A DNA stretch of 64,000 bases. It comes from Kalaharituber pfeilii. Taxonomy: Eukaryota; Ascomycota; Pezizomycetes; Pezizales; Pezizaceae. Below, piece after piece: positions 52,931 through 64,000 of the stretch (positions are counted from its first letter, which is position 1; every line of letters starts with the position of its first letter). The translations under genes were made by a program, and so were the position numbers. Location of the stretch: assembly GCA_015179045.1 (NCBI GenBank), contig WHUZ01000096.1, positions 152,696 to 216,695 of the forward strand. The letters are read 5' to 3'. The notes under the pieces are model-generated. The model searched no databases. It was not told the DNA's origin and saw only the letters and a program-made list of their open reading frames with translations.

Positions 52931-54942
52931 ATGAGATAGATGAGATTGAACTGGATAAGGGGATGGAAAAAAGGATAAAGAATGGGAAAAAACTATACCC
53001 AAAAAGAAAAGAGTTAGTAATTGATTATATCTCTGAGCCATATAAAGGAGCAGAAGGGAGATACCCAAGAGAGGAGAGAGAAGTATTGGGAGTGGTTAGG
53101 TGTTTGGAGAGTGTGAAGTGGCGTATCCTTGGTAGCATGTTTCCTATTGTTGTTTATACTGATTCCCCAGCTATTTTGAGAGTGTTGTCAGGAGACGGAG
53201 TTAGAGGAAGATTGGCGGAGTGGCAAGAAATCCTTTCTGAATTTGATTTAGAAATAAGGCATGTAGACAGTGGAGATGTGAAGATAGCTGACGGATTGTC
53301 GAGACTGCCGGAGGGTGTACGGAGATGGTTGGATCCAGGAAAGTATGCAGATCATGATGTTGGGAGAACTTCAATAACTGTGTCCATGGTTGAGGTGGTA
53401 CAAAGAAATACTGGAGGTAGAAGGGTGATTGATATTGTTAAGGGGAAAGGGGAAGAAAAAGAGGAGATGAGGGTCCAAGAGGAGATAGAGAAATGGGGAA
53501 AATGGATCAGTGAGATATGGTATGGGGAGATTGTCTGGTATAAGCTGACAGGAACAATAAAAGAGAAGAGGATGGATGGAAGAAAGGAAAGGATAGTAAA
53601 AAAGAAGGCGTCGAAATTCACATTAATAGAGAAGAAAGGAGAAGTGGGACTGGGGTACGTTGAGAAGAATGGCACTATCTCATGGTGTGTTCCTGAAGGG
53701 CAAGTGGATCAATTGTTGGAAAAACTGCATGATGCACATGGACACTTCGCCAAAGGGCTTATGATGAGAAATATTGTTGGTAGATATTACTGGCCAACTC
53801 GGATGAAGGATATCGTGGAATGGTGTGGTTCATGCGATGCTTGTCAGCGACTGGGACCGATTCGGCGTTCAACAGAGCTGATACCAATCCTCCAACTTCA
53901 GCCAATGGATATGCTGGGCCTGGACTTCGCAGGTGTGATTCGGCCAATTGCAGAAGACTTTGGAGCCCGCTATATCATTCTGGCAGTAGATTATTTCTCA
54001 AGGTTTCTTTTCGCGAGGACAGCTATCAGAAGCGATGGAGCCAGTGCTGCCAGATTCGTGCAAGAGGAGATTGGGCGGAAATTTGGTTGGCCTAGAGCTA
54101 TGTATTTTGATAATGGGAGCCACTTTGTCAAAGGACCTCTTCAACAGTTGTTAAAGGAAAAGGGGGTAAAGGTATTCACTGCACCTATTACCAACCCACG
54201 AAGTGTGGGGCTTGCAGAGCGATATGTGCAGACGGTGTTGAAGGGTCTGAGGGCAGCAGTGTTGCATCATCCGGCAGACCTATCATACTGGGATCGCCAT
54301 TTGGAAGACCTTGTCCTGTCAATCAATAACCGGAAACTACCACATGGATACTCCCCTAGTCAACTATTTCTAGGGTTCGAGGCTCGAAGAGGAGAAGTAG
54401 ATGATTTGGTCGATGATGTCCTTCGAAGCGAATCCTTGATTGAGAAACTGGATGAGCTGGGAGCCCAAAGTAACTTAGTGGTTGAAGAGAGAGAGTATTC
54501 ATACCGGCTTGCGATGCGGGAGGAAATGCGAGAGCGTGCTGTGGAACATGTGTTTCAAGCTCAGGAGGATCTGCTTCAAAGAGAGAGCCGGGCTAGGTAT
54601 GCTATGCCACAAGAGGGAGATCTGGTACTGCTCCGAAGGTTTATCATAGACAAGGAGTATGGAAGGAAATTAGAGCCGCGATGGGAAGGCCCATACCTGC
54701 TGAAGCGGGTAAGCCGGTCTGGAGTGTCAGGAGACTTGGAGGAGGTAGAGAATGGGCAAAGGAAGGGGAGGTATGCTTTCGATTCCTTAAAGGTCTACGT
54801 ACCGAGAGAGAGGAGGGGGGTGACGGCACATCAAGGACAAAAGAGAGGAGTTGAAGATGTCGAAAGCGACAGTGGTGAGGGAGAAGTGTTGAAGGTGAAG
54901 GGCGAATTGACAAAGGAGCGAGGTGGCGACAATTGGCGTTGA
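52870..54942 (+). pseudogene. Gypsy pol: RNase H and integrase
   Basis: After the deletion the frame reads DKRFYLSVTVSQRGLGGVLF (RNase H start; the usual catalytic Asp of TDAS-type motifs is Val here), REEREVLGVVRCLESVKW and VVYTDSPAILRVL. The integrase has an HHCC finger (HDAHGHF...CGSCDACQ), then catalytic Asp in GLDFAGV, Asp in MYFDNGSHF and Glu in VGLAERYVQ. A C-terminal region with PRWEGPYLLKRVSRSG resembles a GPY/F module. It ends TGA at 54940-54942. Confidence 0.85.
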
Positions 54943-54944
54943 GT

Positions 54945-55290
54945 GGTTGATGAATGGGGTGAAAGGACTGAATGGGTAAAGAAGGCAATGGACACTGGCA
55001 AACGGGGGGGGGGGTTTCGACGGACAGGAGTCACGGGGGCGGTGAAAGGTGACGGAGAAGAGGTGTTGACAAGTGGTGATAATGGCAGTGGTTGATGAAT
55101 GGGGCGAAAGGACTGGATGGGTATAGAAGGCGATGGATACTGGCAAACGGGGGGGGGTGTCGACGGACGGGAGTCACGGGGCGGTGAAAGGTGACGGAGA
55201 AGAGGTGGTGACAAGTGGTGAGAATGACAGTGGTTGATGAATTGGGCGAAGAATTGGATGAGTGTGTAAGGCGATGGATAGGAGGGGTAT
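54945..55290 (+). repeat. ~143-bp tandem repeat between Gypsy pol and right LTR
   Basis: Units starting ggttgatgaatggg occur at 54945, 55090 and 55232 (145 and 142 bp apart). Each has a G-run of 9-11 and gggagtcacggg-like text. Frames open across it on the minus strand are repeat artefacts. Confidence 0.8.
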
Positions 55291-55343
55291 AATTGGAGCC
55301 GCACACAGGTTCGACGATTTTGATTCCGCGGTTCAAAATTGTC

Positions 55344-55355
55344 GAAGGGGGGGAG
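55344..55355 (+). promoter_or_regulatory. Gypsy polypurine tract
   Basis: GAAGGGGGGGAG ends 2 bp before the right LTR; it is the expected primer for plus-strand DNA synthesis. Confidence 0.8.
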
Positions 55356-55357
55356 TC

Positions 55358-55526
55358 TGTGGCGGCGCGTGCAAGCATGTTACCGGAAGTAGGCTGATTG
55401 CCGAAACCGGGAAGTGGGGGGTAGGTCATGTATGTATGAGAGGGGGGGACGCACGAGAGATTCTGCGAAAATCAACCTACACTGAATAATACAAAATTTC
55501 TTGTTAACGAAGAAAACCCTTCCACA
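55358..55526 (+). repeat. Gypsy right LTR
   Basis: Intact 169-bp LTR, TGTGGCGGCGCG to CCCTTCCACA. Confidence 0.9.
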
Positions 55527-55555
55527 GCACCATCGAACACCTTAGATACGTACTA

Positions 55556-56344
55556 CAGTCTAACCTTGCTATACCGGACGAGTAAAAATCCGGCACTTTT
55601 CATCCGGTATAGCAAGGTTCCGGTATAGAATAAAATGCTTGGCAGCTGTAAAAGGGGGATGGCAAAAATTTGTATAGAAATTACTAGAGTAGGAAATAAA
55701 CACGCTTAGCAAACATTAACTAAATCCAAGTCTATTTAATATTCATTGCTCTCACCATCTAGAAAAGTGTCAAGCCTTGAAAGTTCTTGGGGAGTATCGA
55801 ATACACAAGCATCGACTATAGCCAGAATATGCAACTCTGACTGTTTCTCTAAAAGCCTATCAATTCACACAAAAAAAAAAACTTCAAAATCTACAAGCAT
55901 GGCTCCAGTCTTCCACCAGCAGCAGCGACAGCAGTAGTAGCAGCAATGGCGACATCGGTGGCAGCAGCAGAGGTAGCAGCAGTGGTGGCAGCAGCAATAG
56001 CAGCAGTGGTGGCAGCAGCGATAGCAAGTGATAGCAGCAGCGGTGACTTATCGATAGCCGCAGTGATGGTAGTAGCAGTTACAGCAACAGAGTGGTAAAC
56101 AACCAGACTAAGTGGTAAAGTGGGGTAGTCTAAGATGTATTAGTATTAGCGTGTCCGGTATAGCAAATATTATTTGTATGGAGACAGGGGGGTAGTTGTC
56201 GGGGGGTTTCTGTCCGGTCCGGTATTGTTAGGGCGTCCGGTATAGCAAGGGCAATTTGTATGGGAAATGGATGTCCGAATCAGAGGCCATCTGGTATAGC
56301 AAGGTTTCCAGTATAGCGAGGTCCGGTATAGCAAGGTTAGACTG
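55556..56344. mobile_element. pogo-like non-autonomous element
   Basis: Ends CAGTCTAACCTTGCTATACC and the complementary GGTATAGCAAGGTTAGACTG are flanked by TA (55554-55555 and 56345-56346). This end sequence resembles pogo/Tigger/Fot-type terminal repeats. The word ccggtatagcaag recurs inside. A degenerate agc/cag trinucleotide tract fills 55910-56090. No transposase. Confidence 0.8.
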
Positions 56345-56346
56345 TA

Positions 56347-57568
56347 GCATCAAACACTTATGCTGCGATAGACACCTAATGTGCTGGATATTAATTATGA
56401 CGACACTGGTGCAGTATAAGGCTACCTAAAAGTTCTCGAAGCCATACCGGAATCAAGGCCATAGTAGTCAATAAGGCCCCTAGATGACCACTGTCGCTGC
56501 TAAATATCCAGTGAATTCTTGAATAAGACGACATATTTTCGCAGCGGAGATATGTAGTTGTAATTGCATATATGTGCGTACCAAATCAATTTCATCTGTG
56601 TTACTGTTAAACATAGTTCATAAGACCTCCCGAATAGGACGCATTTGTGTATAAGATTCTAGTAGCGGAACCCCTGCACAGATCTCGTAGAAGATTTGCT
56701 CTCATTCGCAGGTTAGTTGCTACAGTAGTTAATTTCGTTTCGCTATAAATGCAACCATGTCTGCTCCTCACAGGCCCCTCTAGCAGCTCCGGATAGTCTC
56801 CCTAATATATAGTCTAGCCTCCTCTATTGGATCCTATATTATTTGATACTGGATAATGCAAATAGGCCCAAAGTTGTGACTTTAAGCAATGTCAACCTTT
56901 ATTAGTAGATATAAGTAGCATATTGACTGCCTTCACCCGTTAATATTCTAGTTGAGAGTGCATACTCTTTTTCTAGCCTGAAGTGTATATGGAGTGAAAT
57001 TCACAATTGCATTTGTATGTCGCATACTTCCGGAAATACATCCGACAGTCTTGCAAGTCAAAAACAAATATTTAGGCTCAAACTGTGGCTCAAGGAAATA
57101 TAAATATATCAAATAAAATTCCGCACATTCATTTGGCCAACTGGGCCCTTGTTATTCAGCAGATACCCAAATAAATAGTAGATATTTTAGTTATTGTGCG
57201 CCGGTGGATTTGCGGCATACCATATATGTTTTGCATAGTACAGTGAAGGAATATCGAGTAATCTTATAGTTACTGGATCTCATCTTAGTGATCTACGAAT
57301 ACGCTCTACCTCTCATGGCTAAATTTCAACCACAGACTCTTCCCACGTAATTTTAATCTCGAGAGCCGCAAGAGGTCCCTCTGCTGATCTCTCAATTTCT
57401 TGATCCATTGCTCAATTTTTTAGGCCACCATCCCAACTTCGCACTCAATCTCTCCTTCACTTTTTGCATCAACACTCAACTCACCTCAGTACCAAACTCT
57501 AACAGCTTCTCACCCACCTAACCGTCGCAGAGTCACGGGACCACCCTAGCACTCATAACCAACAATTC
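56347..57568. other. Spacer, no gene seen
   Basis: AT-rich unique sequence with no domain-bearing frame, no element ends and no poly(A) insertion that I can define. The last ~200 bp precede the tRNA. Confidence 0.4.
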
Positions 57569-57662
57569 GGCTCAATGGTCTAGTCGTATGATTCTCGCTT
57601 TGGGTACATCACAACAATGTAGTACATGCGAGAGGTCTCGGGTTCAATTCCCGATTGAGCCC
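57569..57662 (+). tRNA. tRNA-Pro (TGG), with 22-nt intron
   Basis: Acceptor stem GGCTCAA pairs with TTGAGCC (57655-57661), discriminator C at 57662. The anticodon loop is TTTGGGT with anticodon TGG at 57601-57603. An intron tacatcacaacaatgtagtaca (57605-57626) sits one base after the anticodon, the standard nuclear position. The T arm is TCGGGTTCAATTCCCGA, also a good B box. A T-rich run (ttatttttttatttt near 57695) can terminate polymerase III. Confidence 0.92.
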
Positions 57663-59130
57663 TTGAACCTCAGTTTATATTGTAAACTTTGATTTATTTT
57701 TTTATTTTATTCAATATGTTTGCGGAGAGAAGGAGGGTTCCGATGGTTGTGTTCTCAACTTTTTGACCATGTTCATGCGACATGCAACTACGCCAGTTCT
57801 CAATCCCTTGTGTGCGCGGTACTTTCATCAGTGAAAAGCTATGCACACGAAAGGGGGACTCAATTAGGCTTAGAGCCGAGAAAGTGAACACGAAAAGAGC
57901 GACCATAGACGAAATCGGACCATACAGGAATGCCCTTATAGTATTCGAAACTGTTTGCTCTTCCCGAACTATAGTTCTCTTCTTGGTGGCTGGCAAAGTA
58001 ACCTGGGGAAAAGAACTGAAATAGTAAAAAATCTCACGTTCCCCTCAGAACTCGACTTGATATATTTCATAAACTGCGCATATAACTTACTCTGAACGAT
58101 AATCCCCCCCCAGGTTCAGTTCTTGGGTCTTTATATTTTCTTCTTCCTTTTTCCCTTAGCTACTCTCTATTTTGACCTTACTAGCGGCATTGCACTCTCC
58201 GTGATCAAAACGTTTATTGTAGGAGAACGACATAGGTATGAAGTAATACACGGAGAAATACTAATATTTACTGCAGTAATAATTCTTGCCCCCCGACCCA
58301 CCACGCCGTATGACTAACAACATACTAAAAGAATGGTTTTTGAACGTAAAATAAATACATTTCATATAAAAAAAACTAGAACCCTTAATACATTTGGGGG
58401 ACGTTGGATGATGAATGAAGCGGGGGTCTTGGAAGATGGGTGATGAGCAAATTTGGTATCGGCTATGCGTGTGCTGAGAGACATGCGCTGAGAAGTCAGA
58501 ATTGTATAAATCGTAGCTCGAGGAGCCTTTAGCTCCTGGAGAATAGACAGATAAGACCGCACCACGCTTCCTTAGTCTTTCAGATAATGTGCTTCATTCT
58601 CCGCACCAAATCCGAAGTACTAAAAGCACCGAAACACTTTTTTCACTTTCCTATCTGTTTCGACCACAGGGATACTGCTCTCGGGGAAATCCCAGCAGAA
58701 ACCCACCGACCGAATACACCGACACCACCCAACACCGAAGGGGCAGTATCAAACGACGCCGACAAATCAAGCTAGAGGAGGATCATCGCACAATGTTGAC
58801 TTCTGTCCAATAAATCTTTCAGGGGACCACCACACGGAATTGATGTTTATATGTTGAAAATTAAAAGTATTATTTGTGACGTGGACAATCCCCACGCTCA
58901 AGGATGTTATACAGAAAGTAACGTCCTGGCCCATATATATATTATACACACCACCGAGAAGCAAAAGGGGCATAAAGGAAGGAAAACAAAAGGAAATACT
59001 CATAATCAACGCTAAGAAAAGGAGAAGGAAACAATTTGCCCGATACATTTTACAACGTAGGAGCCTGTTTTTACCAAGAAAACTGAAAACATGCGTAATC
59101 AAATCGAAATCTAACCGACCATCCAAACTA
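57663..59130. other. Spacer with weak open frames
   Basis: A 100-codon minus-strand frame at 57694-57996 and a 64-codon plus frame at 58123-58317 exist, but neither has a familiar motif or supporting context. The part near 58820-59130 is the likely 3' flank of the minus-strand membrane-protein gene. I make no gene call. Confidence 0.35.
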
Positions 59131-60861
59131 CTATTTAGCCTCCACCGGCTCTGTCCCAGCCGCGAGCCTTCCTCCTGGCAACTCCACTAACACCGCCCCC
59201 TTCTTTGGACTCAGGTGTCCCCCTGTGTACCCTGCCTCTATGACCTCCGTTGCTTCCAGCTCTAGGTTGATCCTCCGTTCGCCCCGGTTCCGCCGGTGCC
59301 GGCGACAGAAGAAGAATGCGGCTATGCAGATCGCAATGGCAACCATGCCGCCGGCGATGACGCCGCCTGCTATCGCGGATTTGTTCACGCGGCTGGAGGA
59401 GCCGGAGTCGCTGTCGCTGTCTGCGCTGGCGCCGCTGGACGACGTGGATGTCTGTGAGGTTGTCTCAACTTGCGTCACCGTTGGCCTGCTCGTCTCCGTC
59501 GTGCCTGTGCTCGATGGCGATGGCCCGCCAGGTGCATATCCCTCCGCATCCACCCCTACCACGCCCCGCGCCCCCTCCGATGTCCCTACCATCCACAGCT
59601 CGTCCTGGTTCCTCACGTATGCCAGCCCTGCCACGCCTCGAGCCAAAACGCCATCATGTGAGTCCTCGTCTGAATCTGGTGCCCATGAGATCAGGTCCCC
59701 TGACACGTTAAAATCCCCTGCCGGCCTTTCTTCCGTTGAGTTCGCATCACGCTGCGGTTTCTGTGCAATAAAATACTTTTTTTGCACTGGAGAGTATGCT
59801 ATCCCGCGGACCCGGACGATGTCCATGCGCCATGCCCAGGTCGCCGTCGCGATTAGTAGCCCGTCAGTCATGACAGTCTTGAGACGCCCACCTCCGGGCG
59901 TGAAGGGCCACTTTATCATATACGTGCCCCTCGCCGCCGACGTCTCCCAGTCGCCAGCCAGCATCGATGGGGAGCCATCCGCAACCTCCGTCGATCTATC
60001 GAGTGTTAGGAATGAAAATTTGAATTCTTGGAACGGTTGTAGGAAACGCTTGTCGTTGGTGCTCGGCACGTAGCTGCGGGCCTGTGGGAGGACATAAGTC
60101 GCGTTGTGCGGTGAGCTGCTTGGATTGACCTTCCAGATGTGCGAGAGGTCGAAGGCGAGGATTCCGGTTGTGTCATTGCCAACGTAGAGCCAATTGTGGT
60201 GCCAGACCAGTGAGGTGCCGGGGTCAACGCCCCCGAGCGGGTGGATCTCCAGTTCGGATTCCTCGGAGCTGCGACTCAGACTGACTAGGTAGATGTGGGC
60301 GTACTTCTTGACAGCGGATTTTGAAGTCGAAGTTGCATTTCCAATGATGGTGATCCGGACGCCGGCATTGTTTTCCTGTCTCCAGCTGACAATGGCAGTG
60401 TCTTTTGCTGAGTCATCACCCTTCCACCCATCCTCGCCCTCTGATACTGTCGGCGACGCATCCTCCCAAGTTGCAAGGCCTGCCGGCACCCATCCAGCAT
60501 CAGCATCTTTCTGGTCTTCCTCCTTGTTCCATCCGAAGCCACGAGTGTAGTGCTTGGGGAGCATCTCAGCATCATTGTTGGATGCCACAGGAGTACCCGA
60601 GGGAGCAAGTATAAAGCGTAGGAACTCGGGAAGATTATAGACGGAGAGTACAATGGGTGGGGGGGAAGTAATGGAGGGGTTGTATCCGGTTTCACGGAGT
60701 TTAAGACTGGAGGAGGGGAGGGCTTCGGACACTGTCGGGGGTGTGAAAAGAGAGAGGAGGAGGAGCGGGAGCGTGAGTGGGAGGCAGGAGCGAAAGGAAC
60801 TGGGAAGATGGTGAGGGGTTGATGAACGCATGTTGAAGGGTATCTGCATAGGAGAACTCAA
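59131..60861 (-). CDS. Single-pass membrane protein with extracellular domain
   Basis: 576 codons, uninterrupted. A signal peptide fits residues ~11-46: start either M1 or M11 (MRSSTPHHL), hydrophobic core PLTLPLLLLSLF, cleavage near SEA. The ectodomain (~47-440) has several N-x-S/T sites and repeated W/Y strands (SLVWHHNWLYVGNDT, AYVRNQDELWMVG), which hints at a beta-propeller, but I cannot name the family. A Ser/Thr-rich stalk (~445-490) precedes one transmembrane helix (IAGGVIAGGMVAIAICIAAF, ~496-519), followed by a basic stop-transfer RRHRRNR and a ~57-residue cytosolic tail. It is probably a plasma-membrane or wall-facing protein. No intron is needed. Confidence 0.8.
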   Translation of the reverse strand: MSSPMQIPFNMRSSTPHHLPSSFRSCLPLTLPLLLLSLFTPPTVSEALPSSSLKLRETGYNPSITSPPPIVLSVYNLPEFLRFILAPSGTPVASNNDAEMLPKHYTRGFGWNKEEDQKDADAGWVPAGLATWEDASPTVSEGEDGWKGDDSAKDTAIVSWRQENNAGVRITIIGNATSTSKSAVKKYAHIYLVSLSRSSEESELEIHPLGGVDPGTSLVWHHNWLYVGNDTTGILAFDLSHIWKVNPSSSPHNATYVLPQARSYVPSTNDKRFLQPFQEFKFSFLTLDRSTEVADGSPSMLAGDWETSAARGTYMIKWPFTPGGGRLKTVMTDGLLIATATWAWRMDIVRVRGIAYSPVQKKYFIAQKPQRDANSTEERPAGDFNVSGDLISWAPDSDEDSHDGVLARGVAGLAYVRNQDELWMVGTSEGARGVVGVDAEGYAPGGPSPSSTGTTETSRPTVTQVETTSQTSTSSSGASADSDSDSGSSSRVNKSAIAGGVIAGGMVAIAICIAAFFFCRRHRRNRGERRINLELEATEVIEAGYTGGHLSPKKGAVLVELPGGRLAAGTEPVEAK

Positions 60862-62470
60862 AATGTGTCCTCACGAAGCTGCTTTCCCTTCAGAGCACTT
60901 GTATCTTTCGTTGTTAAATTCACCTTTATTCCAATTCAACTCTAGCAAATCCTTTCCCTTGCGATCCCTGTACCCACCCTTAACCACGCGCCGTTAGGAA
61001 CAAACGTTAAATCAAGGTCTGGTGAATTTACCAGAGGTTGAGTATAGATGTAAAAAAGGAATCCGACAAGCCCACGTCGAGCGCCCAACTGCCAACGTCG
61101 ATGTTGTTTTCGAGATCCACCTCCCCACTGCTTGTGCACCGTGGAGCTTCGCTTGGTGGTCGACGATGGTTTTTGTTGTGAGTTTCCGACTGTCAGAAGT
61201 GTGCCGGCTTTTGAACCGAATTAATTGGTGGGCTGATTAAACTTAGTCCTCACGGCAAGGCCCGTTGTACATTCTCACAGCCTGTTCAACTAACCAAATG
61301 AAGGTAGAGGCTCACTATTTGTTGGTAATCGCAGGTGGATATTGGCATACCCATCTTCCCAGAATGGAGTACTGGCCCGACACACTCGGTTCGCATTCTG
61401 TTGCTTGACGCCCCACCAGAACGCAAAAAATAGTTGAAAGCCAAAAATATGACAGCGCACCAAGATCGCATCGCCTCATAGGGTCATAAAAGGGGAACAC
61501 AGTAAGTATGGGCAAATAATGCACCCCTCTCTTCAACCAACATGAATGTAATGTACTGCATCATCCCTGCATCTGGTATTTAATTTTGGGGTCAATTGCA
61601 GAATTTCAGATCTGAGTGCTTCACGGAGTCATAGGCACATGATACAACGGTCAAGATTCAGCGATTTTTGTTATGTATGAAAAATCGCATTATGGGATTT
61701 ATGGACTCAGCTATTGTTATGATAATACCTGATTAGGCAGCTATTAGCATAGCACGCTTGAGCGAAGTGATGCGGGTAGTGCGGCTAAGAGGTTAGTGCC
61801 ACTAAAGTATGGTAGAGATGAGTACAAAATCTGTGCCCCCCCGTTCACGTACCCAACTTGTGATGATCTTCCCGAACCGAAGCGAGGCTGACGCGCGATC
61901 AGTCACACACCAAATTTTCTAATCGCAATGTACCTGAGCACAAACTGGGCTTAGAGGTGAGAGTAGATTAAAGGTTGTGCCTATCTACTTTCGTAGCCGG
62001 CCGAACGTTTTTGGATCAGATTGAGAAGCAACAGCGTACTTCGTCCGTTTTGGTTACCTTGCAGTTGCCAAGAACTGCTGAGGCTCATGTATGTGCGCAA
62101 TGCAAGCGAAACTAAAATTTAAAATTCACCTGCGTGCTGTGTCTCATCATACATTTGTAGCTCTAAGTCCTTTAGCGCCTTTTTTTAGATTTGTGGTGCA
62201 TGCACAATCGAAAATTTGAATGACCTTTGGCGCTAGCACGTCTATTCATCAAAATTGATGATTTGTGCGTTATTCAGAATAGTGGCGTTATTCAGAATAT
62301 CATCAACTCATGTGTATGTATTCATCGCAAACAGCTAGCGGCCGGCGCAAGAACAATGCAACACCAAGCTACGCAGTACCACTGCGCGACACTTAACTGT
62401 GCGACACCAAATTATACGAACTATCACCTTATATTTATCTAGGCGGCAACTGCCAGTGCTTCAGACAAAT
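60862..62470. other. Promoter side of the membrane-protein gene and spacer
   Basis: Starts with the probable promoter of the minus-strand gene. Beyond ~61300 I see no gene, element end or array; small open frames have no motif. Confidence 0.35.
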
Positions 62471-62512
62471 ACCATTACTCACATGCCGCCCAATGGCTTA
62501 TGGCGAGAGCCT
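62471..62512 (-). mobile_element. LINE-tail relic without poly(A)
   Basis: attactcacatgccgcccaa then tggcttatggcgaga is the reverse complement of the LINE 3' stem-loop. There is no poly(T), so it is an old or broken copy. Confidence 0.5.
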
Positions 62513-63587
62513 GATTAAATAGCGGTTCTGAGACTAGTAGTCGATATGGCTGGTCATCAGTTGACGATAGCGTTGATTGATAATTTATACGCGCAATGCC
62601 ACTTGTTCATCAATTGTAATGCACGATAACGCAAATAGTGAATCAACTGCCTCGTGCTTCTTCGCGTACATCCTGCTTGTCCATAGTTTTGCATTATGCG
62701 TGCATATAATGAACGAGAAAAGGCTAAAGTTTTACCGTTCATTATAGTAAGGGCTATATAACTGGATAACTCTAAATTCGCCGTCCAGGTACAAGCTGTT
62801 GATGAATGACTTCGACCTTTCTCTTGTGTAATCGTCGCACCTAGGATTTATGTAGATGTGGCACAGTGGGATCGACTTTTCGGGTATGATATATTCTAGG
62901 ATGCCTTCCCGTCCGCCTATCCACACCGCTTTATTTGTGTGAAGTAGCTTCATCAGCAACTAAGCCGTATGTACATGTATCTAATCTGCTTCTGAGTCAC
63001 GTTATGACGACCATTCCATATTCAACCCTGTACTGTAGTGGGTCAATTCCCCACCTAGGATGTCGCAAAAAGAACGCCGAACTCAAAAAGTCTCCAACTA
63101 TCTCCGATATATATAATATAGTCAATGCAGCAGTTTTACAAACGCCGAAAGCTTAGACAATTTCGGATTTAATTTGGAGAGTGCAATTCAAGGTGTACGC
63201 ATCTTGCATTTTGTAAGGTTACCGATATGAATCCTCATATTCACGTACATTTGGGCGGATATTTGCAAGTATTGCCATCGACGCTTCGAATACTTTTTTA
63301 CTGGCAATGAAATTGCCTCTTTTTTGAATTTACAAAAAAAAATGGTGACGGAGTTGTACTCCTCTGAATCTCAATAAATAGGCCGTAGACCTTGCGTTGG
63401 GTACCGTGTTGTAAGCGAAAAAATTTTTCAATCTAAGTTGCACAGACAGAGACACGCACGTATAATAGAACTATTCGGCATCGGACATGAATGAATAGGG
63501 ATGGGTAGATAGATGACTTAAATTCTGCCATTGTGACGTTGCCTCCTCAAGTCTGGGGGTAGGATATATACAACTCCAGCTCACTAC

Positions 63588-63651
63588 CCTGCCATAGAAC
63601 AGCCGTAAGCGTGGTTACGTTATTTTTTTTTTTTACGGAGAAAAAAAAAAG
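63588..63651 (+). mobile_element. Degenerate family-A retroposon
   Basis: accctgccatagaacagccg then taagcgtggttacgttat matches the family-A body with several changes, followed unusually by a T run and then an A run. No duplication found. Confidence 0.5.
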
Positions 63652-63791
63652 GTCAATTCGTATGAAGCTGTGACGGGTAATACCCAGCCAAGATACTATC
63701 CATGGCACCAAAAAGTAGGTCAGGCATTGAACACGACCGTCTGTTGGACTACTCTGGAGGTGTCCGAGCAAGTTGGCAGAAGGTAAACAAA

Positions 63792-63856
63792 GACCCTGCC
63801 ATGGCCAAGTGCTACAAGCGGGGTTATGTGATTAAAAAAAAAAAAAAAAAAAAAAA
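63792..63856 (+). mobile_element. Tiny poly(A) retroposon, family A, second subtype
   Basis: Body ccctgccatggccaagtgct to ggggttatgtgatt, ~24 A, exact 14-bp duplication agaaggtaaacaaa (63778-63791 and 63857-63870). It is nearly identical to the copy at 38051, so both probably come from one active source. Confidence 0.9.
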
Positions 63857-64000
63857 AGAAGGTAAACAAACGAACTAGTAATCACCTTTCCTTCCCTCTT
63901 GTCTTGCTTCGGCAGCCATTGAGCGGCACTAATTTTCACTCCCAGTTCTTTTCTTCTATTTTTTCTTTATATACACATAACCCCGCTTATCGTTACTCGC

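Larger units (their letters stand above)
42383..55526 (+). mobile_element. Gypsy LTR retrotransposon, 13.1 kb with nested insertions
   Basis: Left LTR 42383-43673 (split by a Harbinger derivative) and right LTR 55358-55526 both start TGTGGCGGCG and end CCTTCCACA. Flanks share GCAC (AGCAC if the LTR ends one base earlier). The order is gag-zinc knuckle-protease, a -1 frameshift to RT, then RNase H-integrase, which is the Ty3/Gypsy order. Subtracting the Copia (4.5 kb) and Harbinger (1.1 kb) insertions leaves a ~7.6-kb element. It is inactivated by two TGA codons in gag, one deletion in pol and the insertions. Confidence 0.9.

Noticed and set aside
57694..58317. Two short frames near the tRNA as genes
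   Set aside because: No motif, no splice logic, no homologous context; too weak to call.

Overview
The window looks like a transposon-saturated stretch of nuclear DNA from a filamentous ascomycete (Pezizomycotina). The host genes belong to fungus-restricted families (a C2H2 protein of the acuF-like type and a DUF7580 protein). Introns are 50-140 nt with GT-AG ends, some with a CTAAC-like branch site. There is an intron-bearing tRNA-Pro, and the mobile elements are the fungal set: Tad-like LINEs, short poly(A) retroposons, Gypsy, Copia, DIRS, Helitron, PIF/Harbinger, pogo-like and hAT-like MITEs. I cannot name the species.

Layout: 1-5.3 kb is nested retroposon debris (LINE ORF1-only elements, LINE 3' ends, a hAT-like MITE, tiny poly(A) retroposons, fold-back repeats). 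5.4-9.6 kb (- strand) holds a six-exon C2H2/coiled-coil gene with a homopolymer frameshift. 9.7-13.9 kb is a 4.2-kb inverted-repeat insertion carrying 57-bp and 183-bp tandem arrays. 14.0-22.6 kb has a solo LTR, a decayed Helitron (- strand) interrupted by a second solo LTR, and a TA-flanked MITE. 22.7-27.0 kb is a DIRS-type element (gag, RT-RNase H, tyrosine recombinase). 28.2-30.4 kb (+) is a DUF7580 gene with a retroposon abutting its start codon and a poly(T) frameshift. 31-39.9 kb is LINE fragments (one triple nest), MITEs and a third solo LTR containing two tiny retroposons. 40.4-41.0 kb has a small orphan gene (-). 42.4-55.5 kb is one Gypsy element swollen to 13.1 kb by a Harbinger derivative in its left LTR and a young Copia in gag. 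55.5-64 kb is quieter: a pogo-like MITE, tRNA-Pro(TGG), a single-pass membrane protein gene (-) and a few retroposons.

Most coding capacity is mobile-element derived, and nearly every large element is broken. The youngest is the Copia, whose two 233-bp LTRs are identical by eye. Probable host genes are the C2H2 protein, the DUF7580 protein, the 40.4-kb small protein, the 59-61 kb membrane protein and the tRNA. I saw no defence island or biosynthetic cluster. The most interesting signals are a textbook -1 frameshift site in the Gypsy, ~40-nt retroposons with an invariant 5' end, ORF1-only LINE derivatives, a recombinase read in the -1 frame of its RT in the DIRS element, and a frameshifted C2H2 gene whose frame can be restored by an alternative splice acceptor.
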